This document shows, piece after piece, positions 1 through 5,602 of a DNA stretch of 5,602 nt (the first letter of the stretch is position 1; the number at the start of each line of letters is the position of its first letter). The position numbers and the translations under genes were made by a program. The stretch is from CAVSWN01 sp046728115. Lineage in GTDB: Bacteria > Acidobacteriota > Vicinamibacteria > Vicinamibacterales > CAVVIG01. Location: positions 1 through 5,602 of the forward strand of contig JBKPDW010000204.1 in NCBI GenBank assembly GCA_046728115.1. Reading direction: 5' to 3'. Below the pieces are notes generated by a model that was not told the DNA's origin, did not search any database, and saw only the letters and a list, made by a program, of their open reading frames with translations.

Positions 1-151
1 CGGTAAAGCGCCCGACATGTTGACTGCATCCCACAGCACTGATGGCAAGGTCGATCGGACGCGTCCAGTGTGCCCCTATCCTCAGGTCGCCCGGTACAAC
101 GGCACCGGCAGCATCGACGTCGCCGGCAATTTCGTGTGCACCGCGCCGTAG
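1..151 (+). CDS. Tannase/feruloyl esterase family hydrolase, C-terminal end (partial)
   Basis: Only the final 49 codons are inside the window; the frame is open to the left edge and ends at TAG 149-151. The peptide carries the C-terminal signature of the tannase/feruloyl esterase family (alpha/beta hydrolases, Pfam Tannase type): GKAPD near the start, then ASH..DGKVDRTRPVCPYPQ, VARYNGTGS and a last FVC before the stop. Family members are exported enzymes that hydrolyse ester bonds of gallate or hydroxycinnamate conjugates from plant polymers. The two cysteines (codons 71-73 and 137-139) are in places where the family usually has a C-terminal disulfide. The catalytic Ser and the Asp/His-Cys elements lie upstream, outside the window, so activity and exact substrate cannot be judged. 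The next gene on this strand starts about 310 bases later and is probably a separate transcription unit. Family assignment is confident; substrate is not. Confidence 0.85.
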   Translation, partial: GKAPDMLTASHSTDGKVDRTRPVCPYPQVARYNGTGSIDVAGNFVCTAP

Positions 152-460
152 CGCGGCTACCGCACCACGCTCGCGCGTGCGCGCTCGACAGCAGTCATGG
201 GACCGCCTGCACGTCGCGGGCGATGACGATCGCGGGAATCAATAGAGCGCTCGCTGCGACCAAGGTTCGGTTCAATCAAGCCGAATGTACCGCGCAGAGC
301 GTGTCGGTCGTGACACGTCAGTGAACGTGCTGACACGCCTCGCCGTCGATGATCCGGACCAACAGAATCGTCATCGGCCCGGATCCATCGCCAGTACAAA
401 ACGTTGCTGACCGCCGAACCGGGCCAGGCGAACGGCAGTCGCATTGCTCCCTTCGACGCC
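152..460. other. Intergenic region, no credible gene
   Basis: This 309-base stretch separates the tannase stop from the ATG of the VIT/VWA gene. The short open frames crossing it have Arg/Ala/Ser-rich products, no recognisable motif, and overlap the tannase end or the next gene, so none is called. Visible structure: a GC-only palindromic stretch around 173-184 with no T-run; an 8-base palindrome GAGCGCTC at 245-252; a hairpin at 266-285 (TTCGGTT paired with AA-CCGAA, one bulged G); and a cluster of GACACG half-sites at 299-338. I found no convincing -35/-10 pair and no Rho-independent terminator. The promoter of the exosortase locus presumably lies here but cannot be placed. Confidence 0.6.
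299..338. repeat. GACACG half-site cluster (possible operator or mRNA hairpin)
   Basis: GACACG occurs at 312-317 and 332-337, exactly 20 bases apart. Its reverse complement CGTGTC is at 300-305. The first and last copies extend to a perfect 7-base inverted repeat (GCGTGTC 299-305 with GACACGC 332-338), and the first two form a 6-base inverted repeat with a 6-base gap. A further GTCAG/CTGAC pair (317-321, 330-334) lies inside. The cluster is 123-162 bases upstream of the VIT/VWA start, where an operator or 5'-leader structure could act. No known regulator site was recognised; chance is possible in GC-rich DNA. Confidence 0.3.
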
Positions 461-2473
461 ATGAGCATCCCAACTCGATGGATCGTCGTCAGTCTTTTCG
501 CCTGTGCCGCGATCGCGCCGTCTGCTGACGCCGGGCAGAGTCAGAAACCGGTTCCAGACAAAACCCTGTCGCCATATTTCTTCATCGACGACGGAGATCC
601 CGACCTCGATCGTCTGCCGCTGAAGGACACTCGCGTTGATGTCGCGATCGCCGGCGTGATCGCCGACGTCACGGTCAGGCAGGTGTACGAAAATCGAGGA
701 TCGCGCCCACTTCATGCGCGCTACGTGTTTCCCGCGTCGACGCGCGCCGCCGTCTACGGGATGACCATGACGGTAGGGGATGTCCGCATCGTTGCCACGA
801 TCAAGGAGCGCGACACAGCGAAACGCGAGTTCGAAGACGCGAAGCGAGTAGGGAAAAGCGCATCGCTGCTGGAAGAGAGCCGTCCCAACGTCTTCACGAT
901 GAACGTCGCCAACGTGCTGCCTGGCGACACGATCTCGGTCGAGCTGAAATACACGGAGTTGCTCGTGCCCACCGACGGCGCGTACGAGTTCGTCTATCCG
1001 ACGGTGGTCGGGCCGCGGTACTCGGCCAAAGGGGAGAACAAGGCAGCGCCAGGAGATGAATTGGTCAGGAGCCCGTACACTCACGAAGGCGAGGCCCCGC
1101 GCAGCGAGTTGCGCCTCGCGGGCGTGGTGTCGGCCGGCATGCCGATTCAGGATCTCGCATCGCCATCCCATCGGCTCGTGTCGCGCTTCAGCGGTCAGGG
1201 GCGCGCTGAGATCGCGCTCGCCGACTCCGAACGGCTTTCCGGCAACCGTGACTTCATTCTTCGGTATCGATTGGCCGGCCGCGAAATCGGCTCAGGCCTT
1301 CTGCTGTATCAGGGCGTCAATGAAAACTTCTTTCTGTTGATGGCGCAGCCGCCGCAAGAGATAGCGCCCGGCGATGTGCCCCCGCGCGAGTACATCTTCG
1401 TGATCGACGTGTCGGGATCGATGAATGGCTTCCCGCTGGACACCGCCAAGACGCTGATGGGCGACCTGGTAGATGTGCTTCGACCGTCCGACGCCTTCAA
1501 CATCGTCGTTTTCGCGGACGGCACCGAAACGCTTTCGTCAGCGTCCGTTCCGGCGACTCGCGCCAATCTCGCGCGCGCCATTCAGTTCATCGGACCGAAA
1601 AAGGGCAGCGGCGGCACGCGGCTTCGGGCCGCGCTCGAAAGGGCGATGGCCATCCGGCGGCAACCCGAGATGTCGCGCAGCGTGGTCGTCTTGACCGATG
1701 GTTACATCGAAGCGGAAGCCGATGTGTTCGACTACGTCCGCAATCAGCTTCACGAGGCGAACTTTTTCGCGTTCGGCATCGGCGGCAGCGTGAACAGGTA
1801 TCTCATCGAGGGCATTGCGCACGCGGGACTGGGGGAGCCGTTCGTCGTGACGGGCCCCGGCGAAGCAACAGAGGCCGCCACGCGGTTCCGACACTACATT
1901 GACTCGCCAGTGCTGACCGGCATCGACGTGAAGTTTTCGGGATTCGACGCGTACGATGTGGAGCCACGGGAAATTCCGGATCTGTTCGCGAGCCGTCCGA
2001 TCGTCGTATTCGGAAAATATCGCGGCAACGCGAGCGGATCGATCGAAATTTCCGGAACGACCGGCCGTCAGCCGTACGCAACGTCGATTGCGATCGCGTC
2101 AGAGAATCTGAGCGCGAGGCACGGCGCCCTTCGGCATCTGTGGGCGCGAACCCGCATCGCCAACCTGTCCGACTTCGGTCCCGGCGCGCCAGGCGATGAA
2201 CGAGTGGCGGAGATCACGACGCTGGGGCTTACCTATGGGCTGCTGACCCGATATACCTCGTTCGTCGCGGTTCATGAGATCGTGCGGCGCGGCGCAGGCG
2301 ATGCGGTCGATGTCGATCAGCCGCTGCCGCTTCCACAGGGCGTGTCCGACAGCGCGGTCGGTGTGACGCGCGGCGCTGAACCCGAGCTGATCTGGGTATC
2401 CGCGATAGTGCTCGCGTTGTTTGGCTGCGCCACCAGGCTCCGCGCGAAGCGGCGTTTGGGAGCCGGCGCGTGA
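461..2473 (+). CDS. Secreted VIT and VWA domain protein with C-terminal exosortase-type sorting signal
   Basis: The product is 670 residues. Residues 1-24 form a signal peptide: an Arg at 6, a hydrophobic core WIVVSLFACAAIA and a likely cleavage after ADA. The VIT domain covers about 56-186, with the typical LLEESRPNVF (136-145) and VVGPRY (182-187) blocks. The VWA domain covers about 308-480 and has an intact metal-dependent adhesion site: D316-V-S318-G-S320, T386 and D413. The family's conserved tail segment TYGLLTRYTSFVAVHE is at 591-606. The C-terminus is tripartite: GAEPEL (638-643), a short hydrophobic helix (about 643-657) and a basic tail RLRAKRR (659-665). This suggests a protein exported by Sec and then cut and anchored by the exosortase encoded next, whose GTG start overlaps this stop by 4 bases. 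VIT/VWA proteins are generally surface adhesion or protein-interaction modules; the ligand is unknown. The ATG at 461 was chosen because it places the signal peptide at the N-terminus; no good Shine-Dalgarno precedes it. A TTG at 404 would add 19 polar residues. The Cys at residue 15 makes a weak lipobox, which I consider less likely. Confidence 0.9.
   Translation: MSIPTRWIVVSLFACAAIAPSADAGQSQKPVPDKTLSPYFFIDDGDPDLDRLPLKDTRVDVAIAGVIADVTVRQVYENRGSRPLHARYVFPASTRAAVYGMTMTVGDVRIVATIKERDTAKREFEDAKRVGKSASLLEESRPNVFTMNVANVLPGDTISVELKYTELLVPTDGAYEFVYPTVVGPRYSAKGENKAAPGDELVRSPYTHEGEAPRSELRLAGVVSAGMPIQDLASPSHRLVSRFSGQGRAEIALADSERLSGNRDFILRYRLAGREIGSGLLLYQGVNENFFLLMAQPPQEIAPGDVPPREYIFVIDVSGSMNGFPLDTAKTLMGDLVDVLRPSDAFNIVVFADGTETLSSASVPATRANLARAIQFIGPKKGSGGTRLRAALERAMAIRRQPEMSRSVVVLTDGYIEAEADVFDYVRNQLHEANFFAFGIGGSVNRYLIEGIAHAGLGEPFVVTGPGEATEAATRFRHYIDSPVLTGIDVKFSGFDAYDVEPREIPDLFASRPIVVFGKYRGNASGSIEISGTTGRQPYATSIAIASENLSARHGALRHLWARTRIANLSDFGPGAPGDERVAEITTLGLTYGLLTRYTSFVAVHEIVRRGAGDAVDVDQPLPLPQGVSDSAVGVTRGAEPELIWVSAIVLALFGCATRLRAKRRLGAGA
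2372..2455 (+). other. C-terminal sorting signal (PEP-CTERM-like) of the VIT/VWA protein
   Basis: This segment encodes residues 638-665: a short motif GAEPEL, a helix of about 15 hydrophobic residues with the core WVSAIVLALFG, and a basic cluster RLRAKRR five residues from the C-terminus. A proline-rich linker (PLPLP at 621-625) precedes it, as often seen between folded surface domains and a cell-envelope anchor. This is the tripartite layout of exosortase and sortase substrates. The motif is not classical VPEP, nor the MSEP I recall for exosortase K substrates, though it keeps a Glu-Pro. The call rests on layout and the adjacent exosortase gene. Confidence 0.6.
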
Positions 2474-3009
2474 AGGGCAAGGTGCTGGTGCTCACCGTCG
2501 CCGTGCTGGCTATGTGGGGCCTGAAGCGCTACTACGCCGACGCAGGCGCTGACGATCTGCACTGGATACTGGCGCCGACAGCGAGCGTGGTGAGTGTCGG
2601 GACAGGCACGGCTTTCATCGTAGTGCCTGGCGAAGGATACATGTCGCGCCAACGTCGGTTTCTGATCGAGAAGTCGTGCGCCGGGATCAACTTCATGATC
2701 GCCGCGTTCGGCATGATGATGTTTACCCTCCGTGCCCGCATCCGATCCTGTTTGTCTGGCATCGGACTGCTGGCGACGACGCTGGTCGCAAGCTACGCGG
2801 CGGCTGTGATCGTCAACGCGGCGCGGATTGCGATTGCCATATGGCTAGCCGCTCAGCCGCTGGCGCCGTCTATGCCGGCCGCAGCGCAGCTCCATCGCAT
2901 GGAAGGGATCGCCGTGTACTTCAGTGGTCTGGTGGCGCTCTACGAACTCGTGATGCGATTCGACCGCGGCCAGGTGATGGCCTCGCATAGACCAAGGACG
3001 ACGCCATGA
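2470..3009 (+). CDS. xrtK: Exosortase, exosortase K-like (membrane transpeptidase)
   Basis: The product is 179 residues, nearly all membrane-embedded, with the exosortase catalytic triad visible: Cys70 in EKSCAGINF (67-75), Arg119 in NAARIAIAIW (116-125) and His142 in LHRMEGIAVYF (141-151). Exosortases act in the inner membrane of Gram-negative bacteria. They recognise a C-terminal PEP-CTERM-type signal after Sec export, cut near the motif and pass the protein on to another anchor. The short length, the N-terminal KRYYADAGADDL-WILAPT region (19-37) and a GEGY (54-57) before the Cys block resemble exosortase K more than the larger EpsH/XrtA type; the subfamily call is from memory. The GTG start overlaps the VIT/VWA stop (GTGA) and has a good Shine-Dalgarno, GGGAG at 2458-2462, 7 bases upstream, so coupled translation is likely. 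The adjacent VIT/VWA protein is the obvious substrate. No exopolysaccharide genes are nearby. Confidence 0.87.
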   Translation: MKGKVLVLTVAVLAMWGLKRYYADAGADDLHWILAPTASVVSVGTGTAFIVVPGEGYMSRQRRFLIEKSCAGINFMIAAFGMMMFTLRARIRSCLSGIGLLATTLVASYAAAVIVNAARIAIAIWLAAQPLAPSMPAAAQLHRMEGIAVYFSGLVALYELVMRFDRGQVMASHRPRTTP

Positions 3010-3227
3010 GACGTTCACTCGCGCAGGCGTTCCAGCGCCTGGCGACACCTCTTGTGTGCTACTACCTCGTCACGCTCGGCTTGCCGATTGCGAACGGCGC
3101 CGCGCGGGACGGCGGAGAATTCGCCAAGCATGCGCTGGTTGTGCTGATCCTCCCCTCGCTTCTCATCGTGCTCGTGCGGGCCGCGTACGAAATCGGCGCC
3201 CGCGCGGGGAAAGTGACACATCGGTGA
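3006..3227 (+). CDS. Small two-helix membrane protein, exosortase-linked, function unknown
   Basis: This 73-residue protein is not recognised as a named family. Its ATG overlaps the exosortase stop (ATGA) and a clear Shine-Dalgarno, AAGGA at 2994-2998, lies 7 bases upstream, so it is very likely translated as the third gene of the operon. A basic N-terminus (MRR) is followed by two hydrophobic segments, about 12-30 (core VCYYLVTLGLPIANGA) and 43-60 (core ALVVLILPSLLIVLV), joined by a polar loop ARDGGEFAKH. The C-terminus is basic (GARAGKVTHR). By the positive-inside rule both ends should be cytoplasmic, with the loop outside. Position and topology suggest an accessory of the exosortase, for example a stabilising subunit or one that helps present the substrate; that is inference only. 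It ends 17 bases before the convergent transporter gene. Confidence 0.75.
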   Translation: MRRSLAQAFQRLATPLVCYYLVTLGLPIANGAARDGGEFAKHALVVLILPSLLIVLVRAAYEIGARAGKVTHR

Positions 3228-3244
3228 AGAGAAGGGAGTTCGTG

Positions 3245-4498
3245 TCAGCCTCGCGCCTGTGCGACGGTGAGAGCGATTGTCAACCCGATCATGATACCGA
3301 CCGTGAGCCACGACACGACGTTGTACCACCGCGAGTTGATGTGATCGCCCATCAACTCGCGGTCGTTGATCAGCAGCAACACGAAAATCAGCACGAACGG
3401 GAGCAGGATGCCGTTCACCACCTGCGACAGCACCATTACGCGCAGCAGCGGCAGACGCGGCACCAGTACCACCGCGGCGCCGAAGATAATGAGCGCGGTG
3501 TAGAGCCAGTAGAACGCCGGCGCTTCTTCAAAGCGCTTGTCCAGTCCCGATTCGAGGCCCAGCCCCTCGCACACGGCGTACGCCGTCGAGATCGGCAGGA
3601 TGGACGCGGCGAACAGGGACGCATTGAACAGGCCCGCTGCGAACAGCAGGTAGGCCCATTCGCCCGCAAGCGGACGCAGCGCCTCGGCGGCCTGCGCCCC
3701 CGTTTCGATGTCGTACTTGCCGGTGGAATGCAGCGTCGCCGCACAAGCGACGACGATGAACCACGCCACGACCGCCGCGAAGATGCAGCCAATCACCACG
3801 TCGAGCCGCGAGGCGCGGTACTGCTTGATGGTGATGCCTTTCTCGACGATCGAGGCCTGGAGGTAGAACTGCATCCACGGTGCAATCGTGGTCCCCGTGA
3901 GCCCGATGATCATCGAGAGATACCCGTAGTTCCGGAAGCCCGCGCTCTCGGGACGGGTGACCGTCGAGAGCGCCGCGGCCTTCCAGTCGGGATGGGCCAG
4001 GACACCTGAGACGATGTAGGCGACGTAGAACGCGGACGCAGACAGGAAGACCTTTTCGACGACCCCGTAGTTGCCGTGGACGACGATCGCCCACACGATC
4101 AGCGCCGACAACGGGACGACGATGTATTTCGGGATTCCGAACAACCCGAAGCTGCTCGCGACCCCTGCGAATTCGCTGATGATGTTGCCGAAATTGGTCA
4201 CGACGAGCGCCAGCATCAGCAGAAAAGTGACGCGCAGCCCGAATTCCTCGCGAATGAGATCGCTCAGGCCCTTGCCGGTGACCGCTCCCATCCGCGACGA
4301 CATCTCCTGGATGATGACGAGGGCGACCGTGATCGGGATCATCGTCCACAGCAGCGTGTACCCGAACTGCGCGCCCGCAACGGAATAGGTCGCGATGCCG
4401 CCCGCGTCGTTGTCGACGTTGGCCGTGATGAATCCCGGGCCGACCGCCGCCAGGACGAGCATCAGCCGTACCCGCCAGTGCCGCGGGAGCAGTTTCAT
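3245..4498 (-). CDS. NRAMP-family (SLC11-like) transporter, probable NRAMP-related Mg2+ transporter (NRMT)
   Basis: The 417-residue product has about 11 hydrophobic segments and a recognisable NRAMP fold. TM1 has GPGFITA..DNDAGG followed by AGAQFGYTLLW, TM3 has NFGNIISEFAG (102-112), TM6 has GLTGTTIAPWMQFYLQAS (199-216), and TM10 has SQVVNGILLPF (358-368). The metal-site signatures deviate from Mn/Fe NRAMPs: DPGN in TM1 is D31-A-G-G34 and MPH in TM6 is A206-P-W208. So the Asp is kept while the Asn and the soft-metal Met ligand are lost, and no His remains in the TM6 segment. This pattern is what I recall for NRMT proteins (Clostridium NMgtA, Eggerthella NRMT), which carry Mg2+ and lack proton coupling. 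The gene lies directly downstream of an MgtE-type regulatory protein, which supports Mg2+. Shine-Dalgarno AGGGA (complement of 4509-4513) is 10 bases from the chosen ATG and 7 from an adjacent in-frame GTG at 4501; either may be used. Naming it mntH would be misleading. Confidence 0.88.
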   Translation of the reverse strand: MKLLPRHWRVRLMLVLAAVGPGFITANVDNDAGGIATYSVAGAQFGYTLLWTMIPITVALVIIQEMSSRMGAVTGKGLSDLIREEFGLRVTFLLMLALVVTNFGNIISEFAGVASSFGLFGIPKYIVVPLSALIVWAIVVHGNYGVVEKVFLSASAFYVAYIVSGVLAHPDWKAAALSTVTRPESAGFRNYGYLSMIIGLTGTTIAPWMQFYLQASIVEKGITIKQYRASRLDVVIGCIFAAVVAWFIVVACAATLHSTGKYDIETGAQAAEALRPLAGEWAYLLFAAGLFNASLFAASILPISTAYAVCEGLGLESGLDKRFEEAPAFYWLYTALIIFGAAVVLVPRLPLLRVMVLSQVVNGILLPFVLIFVLLLINDRELMGDHINSRWYNVVSWLTVGIMIGLTIALTVAQARG

Positions 4499-4505
4499 CA
4501 CCGCG

Positions 4506-5602
4506 TCATCCCTGGCGCAGCATCGCGATCACGTCGTCAGCCGTGATGATGCCCGCCAGGCGGCCGTGTTCATCGATGACGGCGAGTGTGATCAGGTTGT
4601 ATTTGTCGAAGAGGGCGGCGACTTCGTCCTCCGGCGTATCGGGCGCGCAGGTCACGGACGGCTCGCTTATCTCCGACAACCGCGCCGTTGGAGAGGACGT
4701 TGCGATCTTCACCAGCGACACGGCGCCCGCGAGCTGTTGATTCGCGCCCGTGAGGTAGATCGTCGCCAGCGCCTCGCGGCTGCCTTCGAATCGTTTCAGG
4801 GCTTCGATGGCATCGTCCACTGCGCCCGTATCGGGCACGGCGATGTATTCAGTCGTCATTCGTCCGGCCGCGGTGCGCTTGCCGAATTCGAGGAGCTGCG
4901 TCACTTCCAGGCGCTCCTCGGGTGCCATCTCGTTGAGAATCTGGCCCGACTGCTCCTCCGGGAGTTCGCCAAGGAGGTCCGCGGCCGCGTCCGGATCCAT
5001 TTCCTCGACGATGTCTGCTGCGCGGTCCTTGTCGAGCGATTCCACGATGGCGACCTGCACGTCGCGATCGAGCTCTTCCAGCGTTTCGGCCGCGACTTCT
5101 TCGTCGATCGTCTCGAATACCGCTTCGCGCTCGGCTGGCGGCAGATCCTCCACGATGTCGGCGATGTCGGCCGGGTGCAGCTTCGCGAGGCCTCTGTACG
5201 CGATTTTCAGCTTGACGCGCCGGGCGGGATCGACCTCGATGAGATCGACGAACTCCCAGGGAATCACGCGGGGTGGAATTCTCTCGAGGAGCGCCCTCAA
5301 CGTGAACGCCGGCACGAGCCCTTTCGAGAGCCGCCGGATGGCGCCGCGAGCGCCGACATCCACCGACACGACGTCGAGGATGAGATGGCTGTTGACCGGC
5401 GTGGACTCGATGTCGACGTCGTTGACGCGAACCACCTTGCGGCCGTGGACGTCGATGATCTGCTGATCGAGGAGATCGCGCTTCAGGAGCAGCACACCGT
5501 CCGACGGCGCGTATTTTTCCCACGATGCGCTGTCAGTGAAGGTGCGAACCACCACGCCAGCCGACCGGACCGTGTCGAGCGGTATTACACGTTCGCCTTG
5601 GC
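4506..5602 (-). CDS. PRC-barrel/MgtE_N/CBS-pair protein, pore-less MgtE-like regulator (5' end outside window)
   Basis: The frame is open to the right edge and 364 residues are visible; numbering starts at the first full codon (5600). Residues about 1-25 look like the end of an N-terminal beta-rich unit. A PRC-barrel-like domain follows at about 36-118 (LLLKRDLLDQQIIDVHGRKV, RVNDVDI, LILDVVSVDVG). Next is an MgtE_N superhelix at about 140-240 with repeats such as HPADIADIVEDLPP, DRAADIVEEMDPDAAADLL and EEQSGQILNEM. A CBS pair follows (about 244-300 and 308-362, ending LAGIITADDVIAML). The protein stops three residues after CBS2, where MgtE would begin its plug helix and five-helix pore, so this is a soluble cytoplasmic protein. 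In MgtE the N and CBS domains bind Mg2+ and close the pore when cytosolic Mg2+ is high. Here the next gene, an NRAMP-type transporter, starts within 4-7 bases, so this protein probably senses Mg2+ and gates or regulates it. A GTG at 5553-5555 could start a shorter form but would cut into the upstream homologous-looking sequence. Confidence 0.87.
   Translation of the reverse strand, partial: QGERVIPLDTVRSAGVVVRTFTDSASWEKYAPSDGVLLLKRDLLDQQIIDVHGRKVVRVNDVDIESTPVNSHLILDVVSVDVGARGAIRRLSKGLVPAFTLRALLERIPPRVIPWEFVDLIEVDPARRVKLKIAYRGLAKLHPADIADIVEDLPPAEREAVFETIDEEVAAETLEELDRDVQVAIVESLDKDRAADIVEEMDPDAAADLLGELPEEQSGQILNEMAPEERLEVTQLLEFGKRTAAGRMTTEYIAVPDTGAVDDAIEALKRFEGSREALATIYLTGANQQLAGAVSLVKIATSSPTARLSEISEPSVTCAPDTPEDEVAALFDKYNLITLAVIDEHGRLAGIITADDVIAMLRQG

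Noticed and set aside
173..184. GCGCG-TG-CGCGC palindrome as a terminator after the tannase gene
   Set aside because: The loop is only 2 bases and no T-tract follows; such runs are common by chance in GC-rich DNA.
264..286. GGTTCGGTTCAATC-like stretch as the T-arm of a tRNA
   Set aside because: The bases do not form the T-arm pairing, and no acceptor, D or anticodon arms can be found around it.
42..324. Two overlapping plus-strand open frames (42-245 and 70-324) in the left region
   Set aside because: Both overlap the tannase C-terminus in other frames and give Arg/Ser/Ala-rich products without motifs, typical of GC-rich shadow frames.
404..460. TTG start giving a 689-residue VIT/VWA protein
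   Set aside because: It adds 19 mostly polar residues in front of a clear signal peptide starting at the ATG at 461, and has no better ribosome site.
461..532. Lipoprotein signal (SLFAC) in the VIT/VWA protein
   Set aside because: Phe at the -2 position is unusual, the hydrophobic core continues past the Cys, and a good ADA cleavage site follows; a standard Sec signal fits better.
371..1171. 266-codon minus-strand open frame opposite the VIT/VWA gene
   Set aside because: It lies antisense to a strongly supported VIT domain; the product is rich in Arg, Asp and His with no recognisable fold.
3214..3247. Inverted repeat TGACAC/GTGTCA between the convergent genes as a bidirectional terminator
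   Set aside because: The stem is only 6 bases with a 22-base loop and no T-run on either side; it also overlaps both coding ends.
3056..4009. 317-codon plus-strand open frame opposite the transporter
   Set aside because: The product is charged and His/Arg/Asp/Gln-rich, as expected from reading antisense to membrane helices; the opposite strand has an unmistakable NRAMP protein.
4807..5466. 219-codon plus-strand Ser-rich open frame opposite the MgtE-like gene
   Set aside because: Low-complexity Ser/Arg composition is the antisense image of the Asp/Glu/Ala-rich MgtE_N helices.
5553..5602. GTG at 5553-5555 as the true start of the MgtE-like gene
   Set aside because: The frame stays open to the window edge with plausible protein sequence (GERVIPLDTVRSAG), so the real start is probably beyond 5602.

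Overview
This is a high-GC bacterial window (roughly 60-65% by eye) with dense genes, short or overlapping gene junctions and several GTG starts. It holds the end of a tannase/feruloyl-esterase-type enzyme, a compact exosortase locus, and a convergent two-gene metal-transport operon cut off by the right edge. A soil Acidobacteriota-like or similar Gram-negative heterotroph would fit (secreted ester hydrolase, exosortase, VIT/VWA surface protein). That is an inference from gene content; no phylogenetic marker is present.

Left edge, 1-151 (+): the last 49 codons of a tannase-family hydrolase, recognisable by its C-terminal Cys-Pro-Tyr-Pro block. Positions 152-460 contain no credible gene. They hold a small hairpin and a cluster of GACACG half-sites that could be regulatory.

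Centre, 461-3227 (+): three genes joined by 4-base stop/start overlaps. The first is a secreted VIT + von Willebrand A protein ending in a short motif, a transmembrane helix and a basic tail. The second is a single-domain exosortase resembling exosortase K, with its Cys/Arg/His triad intact. The third is a 73-residue protein with two predicted membrane helices. The simplest reading is a dedicated sorting system: one transpeptidase, one adjacent substrate and one small membrane partner.

Right, 3245-5602 (-): two genes transcribed towards the exosortase locus. The upstream gene runs off the window. It encodes a soluble PRC-barrel/MgtE_N/CBS-pair protein, which is the regulatory half of an MgtE magnesium channel without its pore. 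Only a few bases later comes an NRAMP-fold transporter. Its metal-site signatures are altered (DPGN to DAGG, MPH to APW) in the way expected of NRAMP-related Mg2+ transporters (NRMT) rather than Mn/Fe-type MntH. The likely job of the pair is Mg2+ uptake, with a separately encoded MgtE-like sensor acting on a non-MgtE pore.

The two observations most worth following are the NRMT plus pore-less MgtE pairing and the self-contained exosortase/VIT-VWA/small-membrane-protein cassette.
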